Translations under genes and position numbers: made by a program | The notes under the pieces: model-generated | What the model saw: only the letters and a program-made list of their open reading frames with translations | The model's database searches: none | Told to the model about the DNA's origin: nothing | Source of the DNA: Clostridiales bacterium | Lineage (GTDB): Bacteria > Bacillota > Clostridia > Christensenellales > Aristaeellaceae | NCBI GenBank assembly: GCA_015056205.1 | Contig: SVGS01000001.1 | Span: 62,001-126,000, forward strand | Direction of reading: 5' to 3' | DNA length: 64,000 nucleotides | Shown: piece by piece, positions 16,518 to 24,584 of the stretch | Layout of the letters: every line of letters begins with the position of its first letter | How positions within the stretch are numbered: position 1 is the first letter of the stretch

Positions 16518-17411
16518 ATGGAGTACCGGGTACGGGAAACGGAAGACGGAAAAAAACTGAAGGAAATTCTGCGGGGTCCGATGCAAATCAGTTATTCCGC
16601 CTTGAAAAGCGCCAAATGGAACGGAGAGATCCGCCTCAACGAAAAGATTGCGCATACGAATGCTCAGGTTCACGCCGGAGACCTGATCAGCGTCCTCTTT
16701 CCCGAAGAGCATCCGGCTTATCGGCTGAAGCCCTATGATCTCCCACTGAAGATCGTGTTCGAAGACAGGGACCTGCGCATTGTGGATAAGCCTGCCGGGC
16801 TCGCCAGCCAAAGCAGCAGGAATCATCCCGATGATTCGCTTGAAAATGCGCTCTATGCCTGGGACGGATGCCCGGAACCGTTCATCTATCGTCCGGTAAA
16901 CCGCCTGGATAAGGGAACCGGCGGGCTGATGGCGGTTGCAAGGAACGCGCATTCACAGCATTTGCTGCAGCAGCTGCTGCACACAGACCGCTTTCGCCGG
17001 ATCTATCTGGCCAGGACGGCGGGTCATCCGCCGGAGAAAAAGGGCAAGATCTGCCTGCCGATCGGCAAAGCACCGGGAGCAACCCTCAAACGGATGATCC
17101 GCCCGGATGGAAAACCGTCCGAAACCTATTATCGCGTGATCGCGGAAGATGAAAAGCACAGTCTGATTCTGCTGGAACTCGGAACAGGGAGAACCCATCA
17201 GATCCGGGTGCATCTGAGCGCTGTCGGATGTCCGATTCAGGGAGATTTTCTGTACGGACAGGAAGATCCTGCTTTTCCCGGATGCTTCGCGCTGCACAGC
17301 GCCGCTCTGATACTGACTCATCCGGTAACAGGAGAGCGGATTCATCTGTTTTCGCTGCCGGAATGGGCACCGGAAACGGACGCTTCTGTTCTTTTCATGG
17401 ACTTCCATTGA
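16518..17411 (+). CDS. RluA-family pseudouridine synthase
   Basis: This enzyme converts specific uridines in rRNA or tRNA to pseudouridine. It has an N-terminal S4-like RNA-binding region (about residues 10-70) and then a catalytic domain. The domain contains RPVNRLDKGTGGLM (usually HRLD, with the catalytic Asp in RLD), GRTHQIRVHL and HSAALILTHP. The 297-residue length fits the RluA/C/D group. Asn replaces the common His before Arg, which occurs in some clostridial paralogues. The exact RNA target cannot be told from sequence alone. Confidence 0.93.
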   Translation: MEYRVRETEDGKKLKEILRGPMQISYSALKSAKWNGEIRLNEKIAHTNAQVHAGDLISVLFPEEHPAYRLKPYDLPLKIVFEDRDLRIVDKPAGLASQSSRNHPDDSLENALYAWDGCPEPFIYRPVNRLDKGTGGLMAVARNAHSQHLLQQLLHTDRFRRIYLARTAGHPPEKKGKICLPIGKAPGATLKRMIRPDGKPSETYYRVIAEDEKHSLILLELGTGRTHQIRVHLSAVGCPIQGDFLYGQEDPAFPGCFALHSAALILTHPVTGERIHLFSLPEWAPETDASVLFMDFH

Positions 17412-17437
17412 CTTTCCTCTGGGTTATTTTGTAAACT
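17408..17437 (+). promoter_or_regulatory. Probable promoter of the CoA ligase-ior operon
   Basis: TTGACT (17408-17413, overlapping the preceding stop codon) and TAAACT (17432-17437) are separated by 18 bp. Confidence 0.5.
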
Positions 17438-17478
17438 ATATAAAATCATTTCAGGAATGCTGAAAGGAATGTGAACCG

Positions 17479-19113
17479 ATGACCATTGTGGATTTATTGG
17501 AGCGAAATGCCAGAGAGTGGCCGGATGATGTAGCCCTGGTGGAGATCAACCCGGATCAGCCGGAGACAAGACGAGTTACCTGGCATGAGTTTGAACTGGT
17601 GGAACCCAGCGCGAAGCAGCCTCATTACCGCCGGGAAATGACATGGGCGGTTTTTGATGAAAAAGCGAACCGTATCGCCAATATGCTGAAAAGTCATCAT
17701 GTCGGGCCGGGAAACAAGGTGGCCATTCTGATGATGAACTGCATCGACTGGCTTCCGATTTACTTTGGTATCCTGAAAACCGGCGCAGTGGTGGTTCCGA
17801 TGAATTTCCGGTATTCAGCCAGCGAAATCGAATACTGCCTGAAACTTTCCGAAAGTAATGTTCTGATCTTCGGGCCTGAGTTTATCGGCCGGATTGAAGA
17901 GATTGCCGAAAAGATTCCGCAGGTGGCCCTGGTATTTGAAGGCCCGGGCTGCCCGGGCTTTGCGGAGGATCTGGTTGAACTGATCAATGAATCAAGCTCC
18001 ACCTTTCCTCCCTGCCGGCTGACGGAGGAAGATGATGCGGCCATCTATTTTTCCTCCGGCACCACGGGTTTCCCCAAAGCCATTTTGCATAAGCATCGGA
18101 GCCTTATCCATTCCGCGATTGTGGAACAGGCTCATCACGGGCAGACCAAAGAGGACTGCTTTCTGCTGATCCCTCCGCTTTATCATACCGGCGCGAAAAT
18201 GCACTGGTTCGGCAGCCTGATCAGCGGGGGGAAGGCTGTCATTCTGAAAGGAACCCGGCCCAAAACGATTCTGGAAGCTGTCAGCAGCGAAAGATGCACC
18301 ATCGTCTGGCTGCTGGTTCCCTGGGCGCAGGATCTTCTGACCGCGCTGGACAGCGGAGAGCTGAAGCTGGAGGACTATCATCTGGATCAATGGCGGCTGA
18401 TGCATATCGGAGCGCAGCCGGTTCCGCAAAGCCTGATTAAGCGCTGGCTGCAATACTTCCCCAGGCATGAATACGATACCAATTACGGACTGAGTGAGTC
18501 GATCGGCCCGGGGGCTGTGCATCTCGGAATCGAGAACGTTCGAAAAGTCGGAGCCATCGGCATACCGGGTTACGGCTGGCAGGTTAAAATCGTCCGGCCG
18601 GACGGAAGCGAAGTGCAGCAGGGTGAAGTAGGAGAGCTTTGCCTGAAGGGGCCGGGGGTTATGGTCTGCTATTATAATAATCCGCAGGCAACCGCGGAAA
18701 CCCTGAAGGACGGCTGGCTGCTGACCGGAGATATGGCCAAGCAGGATGAGGAAGGATTTATCTATCTGGTAGACCGGAAGAAGGATGTGGTCATCACCGG
18801 CGGCGAGAACCTGTATCCGGTTGAAATCGAGAATTTTATGGCGGCCTATCCGCCTATCAAGGATGTGGCTGTCATCGGGCTGCCCGATTCCCGGCTGGGA
18901 GAGATCGCTGCCGCAATTGTGGAACTGGTTCCCGGCTCCAACGCGACTGTTGAAGATATCCAGGAATTCTGTACAGGCATGCCGCGGTATAAACGTCCCC
19001 GGAAAATCATTCTGGCGCCCGTTCCCCGAAACGCGACAGGCAAGATTGAAAAGCCCTTGCTGCGGAAAAAGTACGGAGCGGAAGGCTTGGTTGATTCCCA
19101 GAACAAATCCTGA
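17479..19113 (+). CDS. AMP-forming acyl/aryl-CoA ligase
   Basis: The 544-residue adenylate-forming enzyme of the ANL superfamily couples a carboxylic acid to CoA through an acyl-AMP. It has the P-loop YFSSGTTGFPKA near residue 190, TNYGLSES (A5-type motif), TGDMAKQDEEGF, VDRKKDVVITGGENLYPVEIE (hinge) and a C-terminal Lys in RNATGKIEK. It lies 18 bp upstream of iorA in the same direction, so an aryl acid such as phenylacetate or indoleacetate, or a related acid, is a plausible substrate. Run the other way, it could make ATP from the aryl-CoA, though AMP-forming enzymes usually work in the activating direction. The substrate is inference. Confidence 0.88.
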   Translation: MTIVDLLERNAREWPDDVALVEINPDQPETRRVTWHEFELVEPSAKQPHYRREMTWAVFDEKANRIANMLKSHHVGPGNKVAILMMNCIDWLPIYFGILKTGAVVVPMNFRYSASEIEYCLKLSESNVLIFGPEFIGRIEEIAEKIPQVALVFEGPGCPGFAEDLVELINESSSTFPPCRLTEEDDAAIYFSSGTTGFPKAILHKHRSLIHSAIVEQAHHGQTKEDCFLLIPPLYHTGAKMHWFGSLISGGKAVILKGTRPKTILEAVSSERCTIVWLLVPWAQDLLTALDSGELKLEDYHLDQWRLMHIGAQPVPQSLIKRWLQYFPRHEYDTNYGLSESIGPGAVHLGIENVRKVGAIGIPGYGWQVKIVRPDGSEVQQGEVGELCLKGPGVMVCYYNNPQATAETLKDGWLLTGDMAKQDEEGFIYLVDRKKDVVITGGENLYPVEIENFMAAYPPIKDVAVIGLPDSRLGEIAAAIVELVPGSNATVEDIQEFCTGMPRYKRPRKIILAPVPRNATGKIEKPLLRKKYGAEGLVDSQNKS

Positions 19114-19131
19114 GAGAGGAGAGAAGCTGTC

Positions 19132-20889
19132 ATGAAAAAACTGCTGATCGGAAATGAGGCGGCGGCGTGGGGACTGTATCACGGAGGACTGGGACTTGTG
19201 TCCAGCTATCCCGGGACACCTTCCACGGAAATTACGGAATTTCTGGCTTTGCATGATGATATTCATTCCGAATGGGCACCGAACGAGAAAGTTGCGATGG
19301 AAGTGGCCTTCGGGGCCAGCCTGGCCGGGATGCGTTCCGCCTGCGCCATGAAACACGTCGGACTGAACGTTGCGGCGGATCCCCTGTTTACGCTGAGCTA
19401 CACCGGCGTAACCGGCGGGATGGTGGTCTGCGTCGCGGATGATCCGTCGATGCACTCCTCGCAGAACGAACAGGATTCCAGACATTATGCCATCGCCGCG
19501 AAGGTTCCCATGCTTGAACCGTCGGATTCCGCGGAAGCATACACATTTGCCCGTTCCGCTTTCGAGCTGAGCGAAAAATACGATACGCCGGTCCTCCTCA
19601 GAATGTGTACCCGGATTGCGCACAGCCAGTGTTCCGTGGAACTCGGTGAGCGGGAGAATATTCCGCTGAAGGAATATGTAAAGCAGCCGTCCAAGTATAT
19701 CATGATGCCGGCTTACGCTAAACAGCGCCATCCCCTGGTGGAGGAGCGCACAGCTGCCCTGACCGCTTACGCGGAAGACTGCCCTTACAATCGCGCGGAA
19801 TATGCCGCTCATTCCGACATTGGCATTATCACTTCAGGCTGCAGCTATCTGTATACCAAAGAAGTCTTCGGCGATACGGTCAGCATCCTGAAAATCGGCA
19901 TGCCCAATCCGCTGCCCGTCAGGCTGATTCAGGAATTTGCCTCCAGCGTGAAAAAGATTTATGTGATTGAGGAACTGGACCCGATTATTGAAAACCATAT
20001 TCGCGCCCTGGGAATAGCCGTGAAAGGGAAGGAACTGTTTTCCTCCATCGGTGAATTCAGCCAGAAGACCATCCGGGAGGCTTTCCTGGCGGAAGGACTT
20101 CTGCTGCAGGCTCCGCAGCCGCAGGGTGCCGCGCCTTCCGTGCCCGGGAGACCTCCCATGATGTGCGCCGGCTGCCCTCACCGGGGAATGTATTATACGC
20201 TTGTCAAAAACAAAATCAGCGTCCTTGGAGACATCGGATGCTATACGCTGGGAGCGGTCGCTCCGCTGAATGCTCTGGACTCCACCCTGTGCATGGGAGC
20301 CAGCGTATCCGGTTTGCACGGATTCAACGCTGCCCGGGGAAAGGAAACGGAGAAAAAAACCGTGGCGGTGATCGGGGACAGCACGTTTATGCACAGCGGA
20401 ATGACGGGCCTCGTCAATATCGCCTATAACGCGACCAACTCCACGGTGATTATTCTGGACAACAGTATTACCGGCATGACCGGCCACCAGCAGAATCCCA
20501 CCACCGGATACAATATTAAAGGAGATCCCGCGGCCAAGGTGGATCTGGAGGCTTTGTGCAGGGCTCTTGGCATACAGCGGGTTCGGGTTGTGGATCCTTA
20601 CGACCTGAAAGCCTGCGAGGAAGCGGTGCTTGAAGAGCTGGCAGTGGAGGAGCCGTCCGTGATTATATCCAGAAGGCCCTGCGTCCTGCTGAAATATGTG
20701 AAGCCGAAAGCTCCTCTGGCAGCGGATCCGGAAAAATGCCGCGGATGCCGGAAATGCATGAAGCTTGGCTGCCCGGCCATCAGCTTCAGGAACGGAAAAG
20801 CCTGTATTGACGCTACGCTGTGCGTGGGGTGCGGTGTTTGCGAACAACTGTGCGCCTTCGGGGCCATCGGGGGGAGGAAAGAAGCATGA
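19132..20889 (+). CDS. iorA: Indolepyruvate:ferredoxin oxidoreductase, alpha subunit
   Basis: IorAB oxidises aryl pyruvates from Trp, Phe and Tyr to aryl-acetyl-CoA plus CO2, reducing ferredoxin. This 585-residue subunit has an N-terminal pyrimidine-binding region (GNEAAAWGLYHGGL, then SSYPGTPSTEI). A C-terminal TPP-binding region contains CAGCPHRGMYY, GDIGCYTLG and GDSTFMHSG. At the end are two ferredoxin-type [4Fe-4S] sites, CRGCRKCMKLGCP and CVGCGVCEQLCAFGAI. The first cluster has an irregular Cys spacing (an extra residue before the last Cys), as in other IorA proteins I know. The stop overlaps iorB by 4 bp. Confidence 0.96.
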   Translation: MKKLLIGNEAAAWGLYHGGLGLVSSYPGTPSTEITEFLALHDDIHSEWAPNEKVAMEVAFGASLAGMRSACAMKHVGLNVAADPLFTLSYTGVTGGMVVCVADDPSMHSSQNEQDSRHYAIAAKVPMLEPSDSAEAYTFARSAFELSEKYDTPVLLRMCTRIAHSQCSVELGERENIPLKEYVKQPSKYIMMPAYAKQRHPLVEERTAALTAYAEDCPYNRAEYAAHSDIGIITSGCSYLYTKEVFGDTVSILKIGMPNPLPVRLIQEFASSVKKIYVIEELDPIIENHIRALGIAVKGKELFSSIGEFSQKTIREAFLAEGLLLQAPQPQGAAPSVPGRPPMMCAGCPHRGMYYTLVKNKISVLGDIGCYTLGAVAPLNALDSTLCMGASVSGLHGFNAARGKETEKKTVAVIGDSTFMHSGMTGLVNIAYNATNSTVIILDNSITGMTGHQQNPTTGYNIKGDPAAKVDLEALCRALGIQRVRVVDPYDLKACEEAVLEELAVEEPSVIISRRPCVLLKYVKPKAPLAADPEKCRGCRKCMKLGCPAISFRNGKACIDATLCVGCGVCEQLCAFGAIGGRKEA

Positions 20890-21476
20890 AGACCATCAGC
20901 GTAATGATTGTCGGCGTCGGCGGACAGGGAAGTCTGCTGGCTTCCAGGCTGCTCGGCACCTTACTGACAGACGAAGGTTTTGATGTGAAAGTCAGTGAGG
21001 TTCACGGTATGAGCCAGCGGGGCGGAAGCGTTGTGACTTATGTCCGGTACGGAGATAAGGTTTACAGCCCTATCGTGACGGAAGGGGAATGCGATTATAT
21101 CATCAGCTTTGAGAAGCTGGAAGCGGCCCGTTATGCATCCTGCCTGAAAAAGGGCGGAAGAATGATCGTCAATACGCAACAGATCGATCCGATGCCGGTG
21201 ATCACGGGAGCGGCTGCCTATCCGGAAAACGTGCTGGAAGAGATGAAAGCGAACGGGTTCCATGTGGATGATTTTGACGCCCTGGCTCCGGCGCTGGAGG
21301 CCGGCAGCGCAAAAGCCGTCAACATTGTGCTGATGGGATATTTTGCCGCCTGCAGCGGATTTGAAAAGGAAAAATGGCTTTCAGCACTGGAAAAAACAGT
21401 GAAGCCCAAATTTCTTGAAATGAACAAAAAAGCGTTTGAGCTTGGTTATGCAGGACAGACAAGCCGGACAGCATGA
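20886..21476 (+). CDS. iorB: Indolepyruvate:ferredoxin oxidoreductase, beta subunit
   Basis: This gamma-domain partner of IorA has 196 residues, the normal length. It begins MKTISVMIVGVGGQGSLLASRLLG, the glycine-rich start of the family, and has SEVHGMSQRGGSV about 45 residues in. The ATG at 20886 overlaps the iorA stop. Its last 31 bp overlap, antisense, the end of the lipid kinase gene on the other strand, with no terminator between the two. Confidence 0.95.
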   Translation: MKTISVMIVGVGGQGSLLASRLLGTLLTDEGFDVKVSEVHGMSQRGGSVVTYVRYGDKVYSPIVTEGECDYIISFEKLEAARYASCLKKGGRMIVNTQQIDPMPVITGAAAYPENVLEEMKANGFHVDDFDALAPALEAGSAKAVNIVLMGYFAACSGFEKEKWLSALEKTVKPKFLEMNKKAFELGYAGQTSRTA

Positions 21477-22336
21477 TGAAGATTCACGATTTCGAGCGGG
21501 GAAGAAGCCGATGCTTCTTCCCCGTCAAGCGTCCAGGGAAGCTTTTCCGGCGCATCAATCACAAAACGGGAGGATCGGATAAAAATCAGGCTGGAATCAC
21601 TGTAGTTTTTATTCCGGAGGGCGTTCAGGACGCGGTTCAGCTCAAGCAGATCTGACGGGAAGGGAATCAGCAGTGATTCAAAAAGGCCGTCGCTCATGTG
21701 CACTTCATGATCAGCCAGCTTCAGAATGCCTCCGAGGGAGGTGGAATTGCAGACGGCGCCAAACAGATAATCGTTTTCATAGGTACCGTCATCCGCCGTA
21801 ATTTTCAGGTGAACGGGACGAACGTCCGCCAGAGAACGGATTCCCTCCAGAATATAGGCGGCATGCCCCAGAATATTCTTGGCGGCCTGAGAGGTGGTAT
21901 AGGAAACCGCGGTAAACAATCCAAAGGAAGCGGTGTAGGAGAAGTAACGATCCGGTCCGAAGCGGCCGATATCCAGCTCCCGGGGAGCTTCCCGCACCAG
22001 CAGCTGACAGGCTTCCGTCAGGTTGGCGCTGATACCGATTCCGGAAGCAAAGTCATTTGTGCTGCCGGCGGGCAGATATCCGACAGGGGTCCGATGACCT
22101 CCCCTGAGCAGACCGGAAATCACCTCGTTCAGGGTGCCGTCTCCTCCGCAGACAGCCACCAGATCGTAATCTCCGGCGGATTTTTCAGATACGGCCGCGC
22201 CATCCCCGCGCTCCCGGGTCAGATATACGGTCGGCAGATAATCCGCCTTATTCAGGATCGATAATATTTCCGGAATGGTCCTGCGCCACTGACGGGTGCC
22301 GGCCATGGGATTGATAATCAGCAGTACTTTTTTCAT
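21446..22336 (-). CDS. Diacylglycerol/sphingosine kinase-family lipid kinase
   Basis: The 296-residue member of the DagK/YegS-type catalytic family has INPMAG near the N-terminus, the nucleotide-binding GGDGTLNEVI and PAGSTNDFA. The family phosphorylates diacylglycerol or related lipids, or may be regulatory; the substrate is not readable. I start it at ATG 22336, which has AAAGGA 8 bp upstream. The window holds a second, divergent paralogue at 42.7 kb. It is monocistronic, and its 3' end overlaps iorB by 31 bp. Confidence 0.9.
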   Translation of the reverse strand: MKKVLLIINPMAGTRQWRRTIPEILSILNKADYLPTVYLTRERGDGAAVSEKSAGDYDLVAVCGGDGTLNEVISGLLRGGHRTPVGYLPAGSTNDFASGIGISANLTEACQLLVREAPRELDIGRFGPDRYFSYTASFGLFTAVSYTTSQAAKNILGHAAYILEGIRSLADVRPVHLKITADDGTYENDYLFGAVCNSTSLGGILKLADHEVHMSDGLFESLLIPFPSDLLELNRVLNALRNKNYSDSSLIFIRSSRFVIDAPEKLPWTLDGEEASASSPLEIVNLHHAVRLVCPA

Positions 22337-22371
22337 CTGACGGATTCCTTTCATCACGAATGGCTGATTCT

Positions 22372-22400
22372 ATTCTACCACAAAGAAAACCGAACCTCAA
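22372..22400 (-). promoter_or_regulatory. Promoter of the lipid kinase gene
   Basis: Reverse-strand TTGAGG (22400-22395) and TAGAAT (22377-22372) are separated by 17 bp. Confidence 0.6.
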
Positions 22401-22444
22401 ATCATATAAAGGGAAGATTTAATCCTTTTGAAACAAGTTGCGGG

Positions 22445-22473
22445 TTGTAATATTCGGGGAAAAGGCATATAAT
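22445..22473 (+). promoter_or_regulatory. xpt promoter
   Basis: TTGTAA (22445-22450) and a perfect TATAAT (22468-22473) are separated by 17 bp. The expected leader is only about 40 nt, too short for a purine riboswitch. Confidence 0.7.
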
Positions 22474-22518
22474 TTTCTTGTTGCCGTGGTGAATGTTCGT
22501 GTTTTTGGAGGAAATTCC

Positions 22519-23103
22519 ATGGAACTGCTGCGCCGGAAGATTCTGGAAGAAGGAAAAGGAATCGGAGACGATATCGTCAAGGCAGACATGTTTCTGAATC
22601 ACCGGATCGATACGGAGCTTCTGTTTGCGATGGGCGAAGCCTGGGCAGAGGAGTTCCGCGGGGAGAAGCCGGAACTGGTGCTGACGGTGGAGTCCAGCGG
22701 GATTGCTCTGGCGGTAGCCGCGGCCCATGCGCTGGGAGATATCCCGGTCGTGTTCGCCAAGAAGAGCGCCTCGATCGTGCAAAACGAAGAGACGGTACAG
22801 ACGCCGGTCTACTCCTTCACACACAAGACGCAGAACCTGATCCGCGTAGAGAAAAAGTACCTGCCGGAAGGCGCGAGAGTGCTGATTGTTGACGATTTTC
22901 TGGCGGACGGGCAGGCTGCGCACGGGCTGATGGATCTTTGCCGGCAGCGGCAGGCAAAGGTTGTCGGCATAGGCATCGCGATCGAAAAGGGATTCGAACC
23001 GGGCGGGCGGAAGCTTCGGGAAAGCGGTGTACACCTTAAGTCTTTGGCAATCGTCGACGGTATCCGGGACGGAAAGATCATTCTGCGGGCTGACGACGAC
23101 TGA
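22519..23103 (+). CDS. xpt: Xanthine phosphoribosyltransferase
   Basis: This enzyme salvages xanthine to XMP using PRPP. The 194-residue protein begins MELLRRKILEEGKGI as in Xpt. It carries VESSGIALAVAAA and the PRPP loop VLIVDDFLADGQA, which is characteristic of the Xpt/PurR-like branch. Start: ATG 22519 follows TTGGAGGAAATTCC; the longer open frame from 22438 contains the promoter and is rejected. It is the first gene of a run containing a nucleoside importer, so purine uptake and salvage appear to be co-transcribed. Confidence 0.95.
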   Translation: MELLRRKILEEGKGIGDDIVKADMFLNHRIDTELLFAMGEAWAEEFRGEKPELVLTVESSGIALAVAAAHALGDIPVVFAKKSASIVQNEETVQTPVYSFTHKTQNLIRVEKKYLPEGARVLIVDDFLADGQAAHGLMDLCRQRQAKVVGIGIAIEKGFEPGGRKLRESGVHLKSLAIVDGIRDGKIILRADDD

Positions 23104-23155
23104 TCCAATAGAAACCCATTTGCTCCAACCGGAAGAAAAGAGGAGGACGGACTAC

Positions 23156-24376
23156 ATGAAGAAGATTCTGGCTATGGTTCTTGTTCTGGTTATGGTACTG
23201 AGCCTGACGGCCGTTACCGCGGCGGCGGACGGCATCGCCAAGGAAAACATTAAGCTGGGTGTGATTCTGCTGCATGATGAGAATTCCACCTACGACCTGA
23301 ACTTCATGAACGGCGCAAGGGAAGCCATCGCCGCCCTGGGAATGGATGAAAGCCAGCTGCAATTCTACCGCAACCAGCCGGAATCCAGCGCCTGCGCCGA
23401 GACCGCCCTGGACGCTGTGGATGAGGGCTGCAATATTGTGTTCTTTGACAGCTACGGACATCAGTTCTATACCGACGACGTGGTTGCGGCGCATCCTGAA
23501 GTACAGTTTGTCCACGCAACAGGCGACCTGGCTCACGTGAAGAGTTTTGCCAACCTGGCGAACGCGTTTGCCACGATCTATGAAGGCCGCTACCTGGCGG
23601 GCGTTGCCGCCGGCATGAAACTGAACGAGATGAAGGCCGCCGGCAAGCTGAAGGGCGATGTTCCCATGATCGGTTACGTTGGCGCCTACACTTACGCGGA
23701 AGTGGTTTCCGGCTACACCAGCTTCTACCTCGGCGCGAAGAGCGTTTGCCCCGATGTCATCATGAAGGTGCAGTTCACCGGTTCCTGGTACCATGAGAAG
23801 TGGGAGAAGGAAGCGGCTGAAGCCCTGATCGCCGCCGGCGCCGACCTGATTTCCCAGCATGCGGACTCCATGGGCGCTCCTACGGCCTGCGAGAATGCCG
23901 GCGTGCCCAATGTGTGCTACAACATCTCCACCAAGGATGCCTGCCCTGACACGTATCTGGTCTACAGCCGGATCAACTGGGAACCCTACTTCGAATATCT
24001 GATCGGACAGGTGATCGCGGGCGAGCCCGTGGACAAGGACTGGGTCGGAAATATGCCCACCAATTCCGTTATCGTGACGGATCTGAACGAAGCGGTTGCC
24101 GCCGAAGGAACCCAGGCTGCCATCGATGCCGCAAAGGCTGAGCTGATCGACGGAACCCGCAAGGTTTTCGACTTGGAAGCGGACAACTACATTACCGTCG
24201 GCGGTGAAAAGGTCACCACGTACATGTTCGAGAAAGACACTGACTTCCAGAAGGAAGCGGTCTATGACGGATACTTCCATGAATCCGAAAAAGGATTCCG
24301 CAGCGCTCCGTATTTCGATCTCCAGATCGACGGAATCGAACTGCTGAACACCTATTTCGAAGCCCGCGAAGAATAA
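23156..24376 (+). CDS. BMP-family nucleoside-binding protein of an ABC transporter
   Basis: The 406-residue exported protein has a signal peptide (MKKILAMVLVLVMVLSLTAVTAAA) and no clear lipobox. The mature part matches the BMP/Med (PnrA-like) fold: IKLGVILLHDENSTYDLNFMNG, VFFDSYGHQF, AGVAAGM and YVGAYTYAEVVSGYTSFYLGA, then a C-terminal segment (FDLEADNYITVGGEKV). The family binds purine nucleosides. The frame is open back to 23027, but AGGAGG at 23141-23146 fixes the start at ATG 23156. It sits between xpt and the NupOPQ-like genes and is followed by a strong hairpin. Confidence 0.92.
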   Translation: MKKILAMVLVLVMVLSLTAVTAAADGIAKENIKLGVILLHDENSTYDLNFMNGAREAIAALGMDESQLQFYRNQPESSACAETALDAVDEGCNIVFFDSYGHQFYTDDVVAAHPEVQFVHATGDLAHVKSFANLANAFATIYEGRYLAGVAAGMKLNEMKAAGKLKGDVPMIGYVGAYTYAEVVSGYTSFYLGAKSVCPDVIMKVQFTGSWYHEKWEKEAAEALIAAGADLISQHADSMGAPTACENAGVPNVCYNISTKDACPDTYLVYSRINWEPYFEYLIGQVIAGEPVDKDWVGNMPTNSVIVTDLNEAVAAEGTQAAIDAAKAELIDGTRKVFDLEADNYITVGGEKVTTYMFEKDTDFQKEAVYDGYFHESEKGFRSAPYFDLQIDGIELLNTYFEAREE

Positions 24377-24461
24377 TAATCATGCTGATTCCGGTATGCC
24401 GGATCTCCCCGGAACAATAAACGGGAACCGGTATCCGGATCAGAATGTGCTGACAAACAGT

Positions 24462-24491
24462 GGACTGCTGCCCCGGGAGGGGCAGCAGTCC
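24462..24491 (+). other. Perfect 13-bp hairpin between the nucleoside-binding protein gene and its ATPase gene
   Basis: GGACTGCTGCCCC (24462-24474) pairs perfectly with GGGGCAGCAGTCC (24479-24491) around a 4-base loop. No T-run follows, so it is more likely an mRNA 3' stabiliser or processing barrier than a full terminator. It occupies the only long gap (208 bp) in the operon. Confidence 0.85.
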
Positions 24492-24584
24492 GTGTCCGTT
24501 ATAGCAGGGAGCCAAAAGCCGATGCCGGAGCCTTCTCCGGAGCCGCGGCTGATCAGTGAAGACTACGATTGCGGAGGAAACACC

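Noticed and set aside
22400-22518. Possible purine riboswitch upstream of xpt
   Set aside because: The sigma-A promoter ends at 22473, leaving a leader of about 40 nt, and I see no three-way-junction pairing pattern or conserved loop sequence.
22438-22518. Upstream extension of xpt to 22438
   Set aside because: It contains the promoter and has no ribosome site; ATG 22519 has both a ribosome site and the family N-terminus.
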